Shown here one piece after another: positions 25,093 to 34,203 of a stretch of 64,000 nt of DNA; position 1 is the first letter of the stretch, and every line of letters starts with the position of its first letter. The notes beneath the pieces were generated by a model. It did not search any database. It was not told the origin of the DNA and saw nothing but the letters and a program-made list of their open reading frames with translations. The DNA is from Smittium mucronatum (lineage: Eukaryota > Kickxellomycota > Harpellomycetes > Harpellales > Legeriomycetaceae): the NCBI GenBank assembly GCA_001953115.1, contig LSSL01003546.1, positions 1 to 64,000 on the forward strand, in the 5' to 3' direction. The position numbers were made by a program, and so were the translations under genes.

Positions 25093-25407
25093 AAGAAAAA
25101 TAATTTCCTGTAATTTATATTGATGATTTACCAATTTATTTAAATTCTCGCTAAATCTTTATAAGTCAAAATGTCATCAAAAAACCATTATTTTTAAAAA
25201 CAATAATAATAACAGTTTAAACCAATTTTTACTCTATTAAATTTAAGATTTGTGTAATTAATTGCCGCATTCAGAGTCAAAAATCATTAGAGATTCCTGT
25301 TTATAGTGTTTTCTTACCTCTGCATAAGATCTATTACTAATCAGTAAACTTATATCAAAATTGATAATGGAAATTAACCTTATATAATCTATTAAAAATT
25401 ACAATAG

Positions 25408-25740
25408 ATGGGAGAATCTCTTTGAAAGCAGACACTTAACTTTTTTTGTTTTTTCTAACACGGCTTTATTGTAAAAGACTATTACATAACTGAAGCAGTC
25501 ACTTTCCTATTATATTTTTACTACTTATCTAGTCTGGAAATATGAAGCCAAGGTGTAGTATAAATTTATAGGTTAATATTTGGTTTTAAATGTTTAATAC
25601 GTTTTCTATTGGCAGAGGTTTAAAAATTTATTAGAGCATGTCTATTTTTTCATTTTTATTGGTTTGATTATTGTAATATTTTATTTAGCCAATGAATTAC
25701 ATGTTTGTAAAAAGTCTGATCTAAAAAGAATCTCCTAAAA
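25408..25740. mobile_element. small MITE, ATGGGAGA ends (copy 1)
   Basis: The left end is ATGGGAGAATCTCTTTGAAA (25408). A matching right end, read on the minus strand near 25740, is TAGGAGATTCTTTTTAGATC followed by AGACTTTTTAC. The size is about 330 bp with no coding capacity. Another copy follows at 25785-26018 and a third is likely at 49335-49600. Confidence 0.5.
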
Positions 25741-25784
25741 GGTAATTATCCTATAATATTATGTGAAATAATCAATTTGAATAT

Positions 25785-26018
25785 ATGGGAGATCATTATG
25801 TAAACAAGACACTAGTATTCGCTGCTTTCGTTTGCAGATTTATATGATACAGCTTATTAATTAAATATATTAACAAATTGCTCAAAATTAGAATACAAAT
25901 TCATTTTTATTGGTATATTGTCAAAATCAGACAACTTTTGTATTAAATTAATATTTCCTAAAAAGGAAATTAAAAATAGACGTGAGTAAAGTGTCCGCTT
26001 CACCAAAGAATCTCCCAT
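25785..26018. mobile_element. small MITE, ATGGGAGA ends (copy 2)
   Basis: The left end is ATGGGAGATCATTATGTAAA (25785). The right end, read on the minus strand from 26018, is ATGGGAGATTCTTTGGTGAA followed by GCGGACACTTTACTC, which also matches the left end of copy 1 (GCAGACACTTAAC). About 234 bp long, in tandem with copy 1. A 20-codon ATG frame (MGDHYVNKTLVFAAFVCRFI) at the left end is most likely incidental. Confidence 0.5.
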
Positions 26019-26759
26019 ATCCTGTTTATAACTATATTTGTAATATAGGATGTAGCAAAAGCTGTAAAAAGGTTTATTGCTGATTAATAATAATTTATAT
26101 CTTTCAAAAATAAATTCAAATACAATTACATCATTTCTATTTTTGCGGGATTTTATTAAAAAATTTTAATTCGGTAAATTAATCGGATAGTTTATCGCTA
26201 TAATATCAAAGCATATCATTCTCGACATTAGGTATGCATAGGATAAACAGACTAGTTTGTGATTAATTAGAAACAACCTCTTAAAATGATCGCAATTAAT
26301 TTTTTACAGCTCGAGATTTTCGTTGAAATCCAAGTCAAATCCATTGACATTTTATAAAATTCTAGATCTTTTAACATCGATTTAGTTTTAATTTTTATTT
26401 GGATGCAATCAATGGTTTTTTAATAAATGATAATTACGAAATTAGTTAAAATTTAAAAATATCATTTAAGGAGTCAGCTTGTTGGTTTGATTTCAAATCT
26501 AGCTAATAAAAGCCAACTGTATACTAATAAATAGGAATAAGATGGCCCATAGAACAGAAAAATAATAATACTTGTATCTTTATTATTCATTGGTCCAGCA
26601 TATGAAGGGAATAAATAGATCCCTTTTCGTTAACTTGAAGGTAAATTTTTTATGTCATATTTGAAGTCCCTAGTGTATGGTATATATTATCGTTGTTTGG
26701 GGGCTAAAATGTTTAAAATGAAACGATTTATTTTTAATAAAATTCATTGATACTGAACT
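26019..26759. other. spacer, no supported gene
   Basis: AT-rich with one slightly G+C-richer patch at 26560-26700, where an ATG frame (MKGINRSLFVNLK) runs into a donor-like GTAAAT at about 26642. There is nothing to connect it to another exon. Confidence 0.35.
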
Positions 26760-27180
26760 ACAGTAGGTAAAGGGTGGTGAAGGAATCTCGAAGATTCGGT
26801 GACAAAAGGATCAGATAAGGAGAAACAAGAACAGGAGTAAGCGGACGGGAGTCTTTGCGTAATGTGTGTTAATTATCAAATAGTATATACTCTGTTTGTG
26901 AAGCCAGTCTTTATCGTTTAGAATCTTTTTTTAAAAAAATGAGTGGAAAAAATATCAAAATCTTTTAATGGAGAACGACAAATCATTAATAATTTTAGGG
27001 GTAGGCTATAAAAAGATACCAAACATTTCAGCAAAAAAAATTCTACCAATTTCTGCCTTAACCTATTAATATTATCCCTCCAGTCACCCAACATATTTGG
27101 AGCAATACAGGCTGTATTATATAGAACATTAGGTGTGGCTCCAATTCCCATTAGGTTTATATCATATAACGGCAGAAGGA
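26760..27180 (-). pseudogene. decayed minus-strand coding remnant
   Basis: The best frame is 26918-27151: ATG-started, 77 aa, beginning MGIGATPNVLYNTACIAPNM and continuing LGDWRDNINRLRQKLVEFF, then low-complexity. Just upstream on the same strand, in another frame, is GIELTDILNSNKSFCRYMI. At 26765-26880 the DNA is again G+C-rich. The pieces look like a frame-broken gene on the same strand as the islands at 27.9-28.3 kb, possibly one retroelement. I could not identify a reverse transcriptase, integrase or protease motif, so that is only a guess. Confidence 0.3.
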
Positions 27181-27259
27181 TTTATTGGAGTTGAGGATAT
27201 CAGTCAGCTCAATTCCTTGCACATTTTAATTTACTTCTGTTTTTTTGCACACTTTTAAC

Positions 27260-27289
27260 TGATGTATTCTACCAATATAATTCGTGATA
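27260..27289 (+). repeat. diverged copy of the 28369 repeat end
   Basis: TGATGTATTCTACCAATATA followed by ATTCGTGATA resembles TGACGTTATCCTACAATAAA followed by ATTCCGTGATA at 28369, in the same orientation, and is also preceded by a TTAA (27255-27258, one base away). It may be an end of a second member of that element family. Confidence 0.4.
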
Positions 27290-27874
27290 AAAAATGTTAT
27301 TTAAATTCTACAAAATATCGACTTGTAGAATTTCGATTCATGGAATGTAGAAATTTTTCTAAATCGAAAAAACTATATATTTTTTCTGTTATTAATTATA
27401 AACACTCAAAATAAAATTAATACATTCGAATTTTAGTTATTTCCAACACTTTAAAAATTATTCGGCTAATTAAAACTGTCCAGCGAAATAATAACATAGA
27501 TATACTAAATAACTTTATAAAGCAACTTATAATCTAGATTTTAGCCTAGTTGATTTAAGATAAAAAAACATTTACTGTATCAAAGGTCTTGAATACTATC
27601 CATTACAACTTACTAGAATTTACTAAAACTTTCAGTATTTATATCATACCACGCATAAGTAAGCATTGTGAACCTGCATCAATGTGCGGAGTTGAAATTT
27701 TTGTGGAAAAAAAAAGAGCCAATAGTATTTATAATAAAAGCTGCTCCTTTTTTGATAATTATCTCCTAATAAAATCAATAATAACCCCTAATAGTGAAAT
27801 ACCTTGCCGTGGTTTAGGGGCTTAATAGTTTACTTTTCGAAGTACACTAGACCAAAATTTCACACAACGTTGTA

Positions 27875-28042
27875 CTATTCTTGGTTGAGAATAGTGGAGA
27901 CAGCGCACAACGATTCGGAGGACAGCGATTCCAGAGGAGGACCATCTCGAAACAGGAGGAACCGATCGTTCAGCACAGCTGAGACATAGTCTAGTGCACA
28001 AGTCCAGCGTTCGACAGCCAGACGGATCTCAGCGTCTAACAG
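27875..28042 (-). pseudogene. G+C-rich coding island, 55 codons
   Basis: The minus-strand frame is open between two TAG codons. The peptide begins LLDAEIRLAVERWTCALDYV, continues SAVLNDRFLLFRDGPPLES and ends STILNQE. Base composition is close to 50% G+C, in sharp contrast to the neighbours, and the peptide looks like an alpha-helical structural protein. It has no ATG and lies just beyond the 87-aa frame at 28036-28299 in a different frame, so the two may be one gene broken by a frameshift. A Gag-like origin is possible but not shown. Confidence 0.35.
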
Positions 28043-28299
28043 CTATTTGTAGGAAAGCCATGTTGATCAATCCCACGTTTGGGTAGGAGCCTAATTTTAT
28101 TAATCCTGTTAGAAGTAGGCTCTGAATAGGAGCTCATTAACTTCAATGGACTGTTTTTAATTGAAAAAAAGCTTAATTCATGACTGCATGTAACCTCAGT
28201 AATCCAGTCTACTTGAAGCAATGCCACGGGGGGTATTTCGGTTGGTAGACTGAACCCTTTTCCCGTAGGTACGCAGCCAGTAGGCCGGCAGAGGAGCAT
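28036..28299 (-). CDS. hypothetical ORF, 87 aa, in a G+C-rich island
   Basis: An ATG-started frame of 87 codons ends in TAG, in the G+C-rich island 27830-28310. It begins MLLCRPTGCVPTGKGFSLPT, has VALLQVDWITEVTCSHELSF in the middle and ends KRGIDQHGFPTNSC. The plus strand has stops in all frames here, which favours minus-strand coding. No signal peptide or known domain. It is probably the 5' part of the gene whose frame-shifted continuation is 27875-28042. Confidence 0.4.
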   Translation of the reverse strand: MLLCRPTGCVPTGKGFSLPTEIPPVALLQVDWITEVTCSHELSFFSIKNSPLKLMSSYSEPTSNRINKIRLLPKRGIDQHGFPTNSC

Positions 28300-28978
28300 A
28301 TTTTAGTTAGGATAATAGTTTTTTCTATAAGTCTTTCTTTTTTTACATTTTTTTAGTATAGTTTTTAATGACGTTATCCTACAATAAAATTCCGTGATAA
28401 AAAAAAAATCAATAATAAAAGCTATTGATTTTATTTTTTTGGAACTTTGCTTTTTGAGGCAAAAAAACATTAGTCTATCGTATTTATATTAAGGATAAGG
28501 AATAGGTCTTATATTTTTTTCCAGTGGTTCATTTTAAAGTAAAATCTTATACATTTTTTGAAATCTCAATTATAAATTTAATAGGATAATGAAAACACGC
28601 TTTCAAAAATTATATCTTTATCATAAATATATTTTAGATTATCTATTTTGTTTAAATTGACACAAAAATTCAACCACCAATAATTGAAATAATATACAAT
28701 CTTTTTTAAGTTCGGGTTTAAGTAATTGCGGGCTTAGGTGAGTTTCTATATACTGTATTTTTATAAAATTTTATAAAGTACTTTTTTTCTAACTGATTTG
28801 ATGCTCGTGTGCGAAGAGAAAGGATTTATTTTGGTCGATCATCTCCATCTCTTTCTTAATTTATATTCTCTTAAACTTGGTTTATTTCCCTCAAACTTCA
28901 TTGTTAAATATTTTCTTATTATTTAGAGTTGGACTTTGAATCTTCAAAGCTTAATATCAGTTTTTTTAATTTTATTCT

Positions 28979-29080
28979 ATGATGAAGCTTTTATTTAGTC
29001 TATTATCTATTGTAGTAATGGGGGTTACACAAATTTGTGGAGAGGGTGATATAATTAATTATGGTGAATTATCTTTTTCT
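28979..29080 (+). CDS. possible first exon of a secreted protein
   Basis: ATGATG opens 34 codons that run straight into GTAAGT, a consensus donor (29081). The peptide is a textbook signal sequence: MMKLLFSLLSIVVMGVTQIC, with Lys3, a hydrophobic core and a cleavage-like region before GEGDIINYGELSFS. Upstream 28800-28978 is pyrimidine-rich, as a promoter might be. No next exon could be fixed: an in-frame candidate at about 29201 (after ATTGAAG) adds 15 residues and stops. Either a real secreted-protein gene with scattered small exons or a chance combination. Confidence 0.35.
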
Positions 29081-29128
29081 GTAAGTAAAACTAAACATCC
29101 AATATCTTGATTTTGAAAGAGGGGATAG

Positions 29129-29170
29129 TGGATATATGGGATATATGGGATATATATGGGTATATATGGA
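29129..29170 (+). repeat. GGGATATAT minisatellite
   Basis: About five consecutive units of 8-11 bp of the type GGATATAT, GGGATATAT, GGGATATATAT, GGGTATATAT. A short degenerate minisatellite immediately after the possible secreted-protein exon. Confidence 0.75.
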
Positions 29171-30557
29171 TTCTTAATATGAATTCCTTCTTAATTGAAG
29201 AAAAAATATATTAATGCTATGTTTTTAATAGGTTTAATTAGTAAATGAATAAATGTGACGTTATTAATTTAATTTTTTTTAAAGAATAATAATTATCTAT
29301 TCAATAATGATGAGTATCCTCTAAATTAACCCAAAGTATTTTTATGGTTCTTATAAGCTATCATCCACAATTTTTTTAAAAAATTATTGGAATAATCCAA
29401 AAATCGATTAGATTACTTATATTTAATGATGAATAATTATTAAGAAATGAAAATTAATGGCTTCTGATTTAGGAAAAAATCAACATTATATTTATCTAAG
29501 TTTTCTAAGTTGTCATTTTTTTTGGAACATCTCAATTTTTTTTAAAAATATCGGTAATATTTATTATTCCTGTTCCATATCTGATCAAAATTTAAAATCT
29601 ATAGCTGAAATTTAAATAAACCATACTTAATGAAACAATAAATTGAATTCCCATAAAAATAAATGGGGCATTATTTCTAGTAATACTGTACACAAGGCAT
29701 TTATTTTAAGAAAAAAACGACTTTAGACTTTCTTCAACGAAATATATTAGCAATTAATATTAGGCTTATAAATAATCGTATTTTTGATTTAATATGAATA
29801 TTATTCTGGTTTTTTTATATTCTTGTGCAAATTTAATAAACTCTTTAGTAGGTGAATCAGTTTCCACATAAAATTTATGTTTAAAATGTTATAAAAATTC
29901 TAAAATCATTTATATAGAATTTTCATTTATACCAAAATCAGATTTAATAAATAGAAACGAAACTAAGAGAAAAGAGCTGATTTAAATATTATTACTCCTA
30001 AAGGTTGAATTCTTGATAATTTTTTTCAATACCATAAATAAATTAATCCTGTCTCATAAGAAATAAACAAATTATTTTTTACCCATAAACAATCGATTTT
30101 GTCAATACACCTAGAGAAAATTTCATTATTAAGGGGGGGTTTTACCTATTACCTTTATTTAATTTTAATTTAAAGACAGGATTGAATTTCTTTTGAAAAT
30201 ATATTATGATCACATTCAATAATGTGTGCAAAAATCAATTTATATCAGTAATAAAATCTCTAGAATTCCTACAAATCTTTAATCAAAGCTCCTCTGTTAT
30301 AGAGCTGTGAGAACTACAGAGGTGAGCTGGTTAAATTATTGTTTTTTCAAACCCCGTTTCTTTTTTTGTTATCTTTAAATTTGTTTTTTATAACTTTTTT
30401 TTTTCTGATTTTACTTTAGATCTTTATTAAAAAATTATGATCTCTAAAATAAGTTTATATTAATGAATCGGGAAATATATTTACATCTAAAATTTTCACC
30501 ATCTAGTTTAGAATTATTTGTAAAATTATGATTTTGATACCAGATATGTCATATATA

Positions 30558-30568
30558 CCCCCCCCCCC
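30558..30568 (+). repeat. C11 homopolymer
   Basis: Eleven consecutive C in DNA that is otherwise extremely AT-rich. Comparable runs are G7 at 30133-30139 and G10 at 41601-41610. Confidence 0.9.
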
Positions 30569-30956
30569 TAAAAAACCTTTTTTTGACTAATAAATGACAA
30601 TTTTTAAATGAACTATAATCAAATTGAATGATTGTATTATTCTTATTTTTTTTTATTTTTGTATCACGGAATTTTATTGTAAGATAACGTCATTAATGTA
30701 TTTTTCTTATTAAAAACTTTTTAACTATTGGTAAAATATTACCATAAAGAATTTTTAGTTTCAAATTTTGCATATATATAATGCACTGCTACATATTGGA
30801 ATAGATAAAACTATTCATTACTTACCAAATATGACAACCCCTTCCCCCTTATGATTTATGATCCAAGCATTAACTAAACTTTGCTATTTATCCCTTTCAG
30901 GTATGATTAAATAAAAAGGCGATATTTTCCGGTAAATACAATTATTTTGATAGTAA

Positions 30957-31055
30957 CTGAATATTTTTTTTCCAATAATTTACGATATTCGTCGAAAAGA
31001 TGATGCTGGATTTTCAAATAGAAAATTAACGATTCCTAGGACGGAGGGGTTATGA
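30957..31055 (+). pseudogene. coding-like segment, unknown
   Basis: 33 codons between a TAA and a TGA, reading LNIFFPIIYDIRRKDDAGFS then NRKLTIPRTEGL. The second half (30990-31053) is G+C-richer than the flanks. The minus strand is also open here (HNPSVLGIVNFLFENPASSF), so the coding strand is uncertain. No acceptor site fits the frame. Probably a gene scrap. Confidence 0.2.
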
Positions 31056-33214
31056 AAAATTATAGTTATGCAAAGTTTGTAGAAATTGTCTTTTAAATAT
31101 AATGATTTATAAATTTTTATTTGATCTCTAGAATATTCACATTTTTTTAAATAGCTTATTATATATAAGCATTTTATGCGCTTATTTTTTTATCATGATA
31201 TTATCTTGTTAAAATTCGAATTTTTATTTTTATATAATTATAATAAATACTGAAAAAAATGTATTAAACTTAATTTTATACTGTTTTAAAGTATAAAAAT
31301 TCTAGAAACAATAAAAAAAAAGATAAGTTATTAATATGAGATTTTTTTGATATTGTGATTTATTTGAAATAAAACTTTTCGATATCTTTTTTTGAAACTT
31401 TTGCTACATTTGATATCAAAACTCCCATCCAAAATTAGTATTCGAATAAATGTAATTAGTTGAATTTTGGTTTGATTTAAAGTTTTAAATCCAACAATGT
31501 CGAATAAAAACCTCAAAAAAATTCTGATGAACGATTTTTTCATGTAATAAAGTGTATCAAGAAATAATAAGCTATTTTTAAATGCTCCACATAAATTAAT
31601 AAAGTTTAAAGTTATCCATATGTAATTTTCGCTCGTAGTTTTTTATGCTAAAATACTGAATTTTTTACTTGTTTTTTTTTGTTTTTTAAAAAAACATAAT
31701 TAAATAATGGTAAGTCTAACTTTGATAAATTTAAAATATTTAGAGTTAAAAATATGTGCGTAATTTCCATAAATCATTTTTTTGGAATTTAATTGTTCTA
31801 AAAATAAATAGTTGTTGAAAACTTATATATCTTAATGGAATTTTTTGAAAAAAAAACTGCCTCATATTTCGAAATGTTATATATAAATATTGTCTGTTAA
31901 CAAAATAAAATATTGTTATTTTTTCTATCTATAATAAATTCACTGTTTTATTTTTTGGCTAATCTTAAAAAAAAAATCATTAAAAGTAGGGTTTTTGAAA
32001 CCTGAAAAATTGTTTTGAAAGTCGGAAAATTGATTAAAATTCTGATAATTTTAGCAAAATTCCAAACATTCCGATATTCTATACATCATAATTTGAATAT
32101 TCGTATTAAACCTACATAAATTCTTTAAGAAGATATGTATTAAAATTACCAAAAGAGTGTCTTATGGTCGAAAGTGATTAAAAATTCTTCATTTTGATCC
32201 TCTAAATTTCATGAATTTTATTAATTACTTTTACTCAAAATTAATAACAAGGGATGGTTTTTTTGGATTTATATAAACTTCTTTTTATGGTAGGATTTTT
32301 TTTCCCCATTCCAGTGAGCTTTAATCTATCATTAAGTAAATTTAATTTGCTTAAGTAATTTAAGCGTTATTTTTTAAACTTATGAATATTCTTTTATAAA
32401 GATAAATTTATTTGGAAGCCTCGGAATACTTAAGAGAAAATACTAAGTACACCTAGACCATCATTATTTATTTACCCTTCAGGTGCAAAAAATATAAGCA
32501 CATCAAATTAAATGAATGAAATAATTACAGAAAGTAGGAAGAATGATATTTATTTATGATATATGGGTTCATAGAATACTTATCTATTCCTGAAATAAAC
32601 AATGAAAATAGATCTCATTAAAAATAATTCAAGATTTCAGAATAATTCATAGTTTTCAGTACCACAACTATTAAATTCAGAAATGACTTAGCGGCTATTC
32701 CTATTGCAGCCTTCCCATATTATTTATCTATTATGAACCCAAAAATAATTCAATAAAATTTTTGCAAATATATTTCTCTAGTCTTTTAATCCGATTTAAG
32801 ATTCCAGATAATCTTTTAGGTTATCTAATTCTTACATGTGTAAATTTTAATTTTATTACAAAAAAATTAACGGAAATTGAAGTTGCTTAGCTAGCTGATT
32901 TTCCAAGCATGAATTATTTTTTATTTTCTTCACTATCCCTTATAACATTTTTTTTAAATCAGGGTTACGCTCAGTAAATCAATCCTTTCAATAACTAAAA
33001 GAAAGTAGTATATATAAATACAATACATAATTTTAGAAGCTTTTCAGAAGAGAAATATACATTCTCATAATTAGAAATTATTTTTATCAATAAATGCAAA
33101 AATTCAATTCGATGAATGTAACATAGAATCAAAGACCCATAAAATCTGATGATACTAGTTTGGAAGGTATGATACAATTTTTGTGGGCTCAATAAATTTT
33201 TTATGAGATAAAAA
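31056..33214. other. AT-rich region, no convincing gene
   Basis: Strong polypyrimidine-AG sites occur at 32290-32314 and 32460-32485, but the frames behind them stop within 15 codons. The minus-strand frame at 32995-33192 has no ATG start and is Ile/Leu/Tyr-rich, of a length expected by chance. Confidence 0.35.
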
Positions 33215-33400
33215 CTATTTACTCTGGTTTTTTGTCATCGAGTTGTAATAAAATTCTCTTTCCACTGAACATATTATTATTATGTACTCTATATTTTCAA
33301 ATTTTGGAGAGTAGAAACTTTCAGAACCAGGAGTTGCTATTTTATACAGGTTAAATATATATATTATTTTGTTGGCTTTATTCTTAGAATTCTTTTTCAT
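33215..33400 (-). CDS. hypothetical small ORF, 61 aa
   Basis: ATG-started and TAG-terminated on the minus strand. It begins MKKNSKNKANKIIYIFNLYK and its central part, IATPGSESFYSPKFENIEYI, is richer in G+C and protein-like. The plus strand is open across the same stretch, so the coding strand is ambiguous. No domain recognised. Confidence 0.2.
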   Translation of the reverse strand: MKKNSKNKANKIIYIFNLYKIATPGSESFYSPKFENIEYIIIICSVEREFYYNSMTKNQSK

Positions 33401-33422
33401 AATTGTTTGTTGAATCTCTCAG

Positions 33423-33767
33423 CAGATTTTTTTGTTGAAGTTACAAATATAAACGGCCTTCAATCTAATTTCGGCTATTTTCGGGCTGTATTTTTTTTTA
33501 TAATACCAATTAAGTCTAAGGCGAAAATAAATATTAATTATTTTTTCACAAAGTTTTGCAAAAAATATAAAAAGTTGTTAATTGTCTAAAAACTGCATTT
33601 TTCAGATGTCTATACAAAGTAGTTATTTAATATGTTTGTTTTTAACTCAATAAGATATTTGATATTTTGGGATACATTTGATTGACAGTTGTTTTTATTT
33701 ATAGCCCAATGATAGTATAGCAGATCCTTATTTATCTACAGGGAGAAATATGCTACCAAGTTTTTAA
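33423..33767 (+). CDS. possible 3' end of a gene, two exon-like segments
   Basis: After an acceptor-like AATCTCTCAG the plus strand reads, in phase 2, DFFVEVTNINGLQSNFGYFR plus Ala, ending at 33487 before a donor-like GTATTT. A 217-bp AT-rich intron would end TTTATTTATAG at 33704, and the next segment continues in the matching phase with PNDSIADPYLSTGRNMLPSF and TAA (33765-33767). Acceptor and phase behave like the proven intron of the MurQ-kinase gene. The first segment loosely resembles the N-terminal strand of DUF2141-type domains, too weakly to name it. The 5' part was not found; the signal-peptide exon at 28979 is far away. Confidence 0.3.
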
Positions 33768-33994
33768 GTGATTAATCAAGGACAAATCTTCTAGCCTCAC
33801 CCATTGTTAATTTTATTCTGAATTCAGAGTTTTTTTTATTATCCTTGCAAATGGAAGAAACAGCTATTGGAGAGAAGGATTGATTGTTTTTAGTTGCTCC
33901 TAATTAGATTGTGGATATCCTTCCTTAATAAGTTTAGATGTAGAATATAAATTTAAATTAATATCAAATGAAATTATATGAGTCATTTTTTTAG

Positions 33995-34203
33995 GTGTGG
34001 TTATAATATTTATATCCTCGGGTTCTAGGGAGAATTCAGATACACAAACCTATCATTTTAAAGTTTCTATTTTTTTTAAAAAAAAAATCACTTTTCAATA
34101 TTTGTGCTGTCACTCTAACTTCATTCTGCAATTTGATTTATTTTTTCTTTTTCCGGGTAATTTTTTTCCGTACACAAAATATTTCAGTAGATTAGAGTTT
34201 TAG
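33995..34203 (+). CDS. exon-like segment, unknown protein
   Basis: Behind an acceptor-like CATTTTTTTAG the plus strand is open for about 68 codons to a TAG at 34201. It reads VVIIFISSGSRENSDTQTYH, then FKVSIF, a lysine run, and QYLCCHSNFILQFDLFFLFP. A donor-like GTAATT lies at about 34157. It has no ATG near its start. It may belong with the exon-like segments at 33423-33767 or be a separate scrap. Confidence 0.22.

Larger units (their letters stand above)
28369..30692. mobile_element. 2.3-kb inverted-repeat element flanked by TTAA
   Basis: TGACGTTATCCTACAATAAA plus ATTCCGTGATA at 28369-28399 is repeated in inverted orientation at 30662-30692 with one difference in 31 bases. TTAA lies immediately outside both ends (28365-28368 and 30693-30696). 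TTAA duplication is the hallmark of piggyBac, but the terminal bases are not the usual CCC and I see no piggyBac transposase; TTAA is also common by chance here. The interior holds a minisatellite and a possible signal-peptide exon. Confidence 0.6.

Noticed and set aside
30296..30356. tRNA-like stretch with TTCAAACCCCG and a gagctggtt motif
   Set aside because: No acceptor stem, anticodon arm or correct spacing can be folded.
33997..34203. Frame starting with GTG, read as a bacterial-type gene
   Set aside because: GTG starts are not expected in a eukaryote; retained only as a possible exon behind an AG acceptor.
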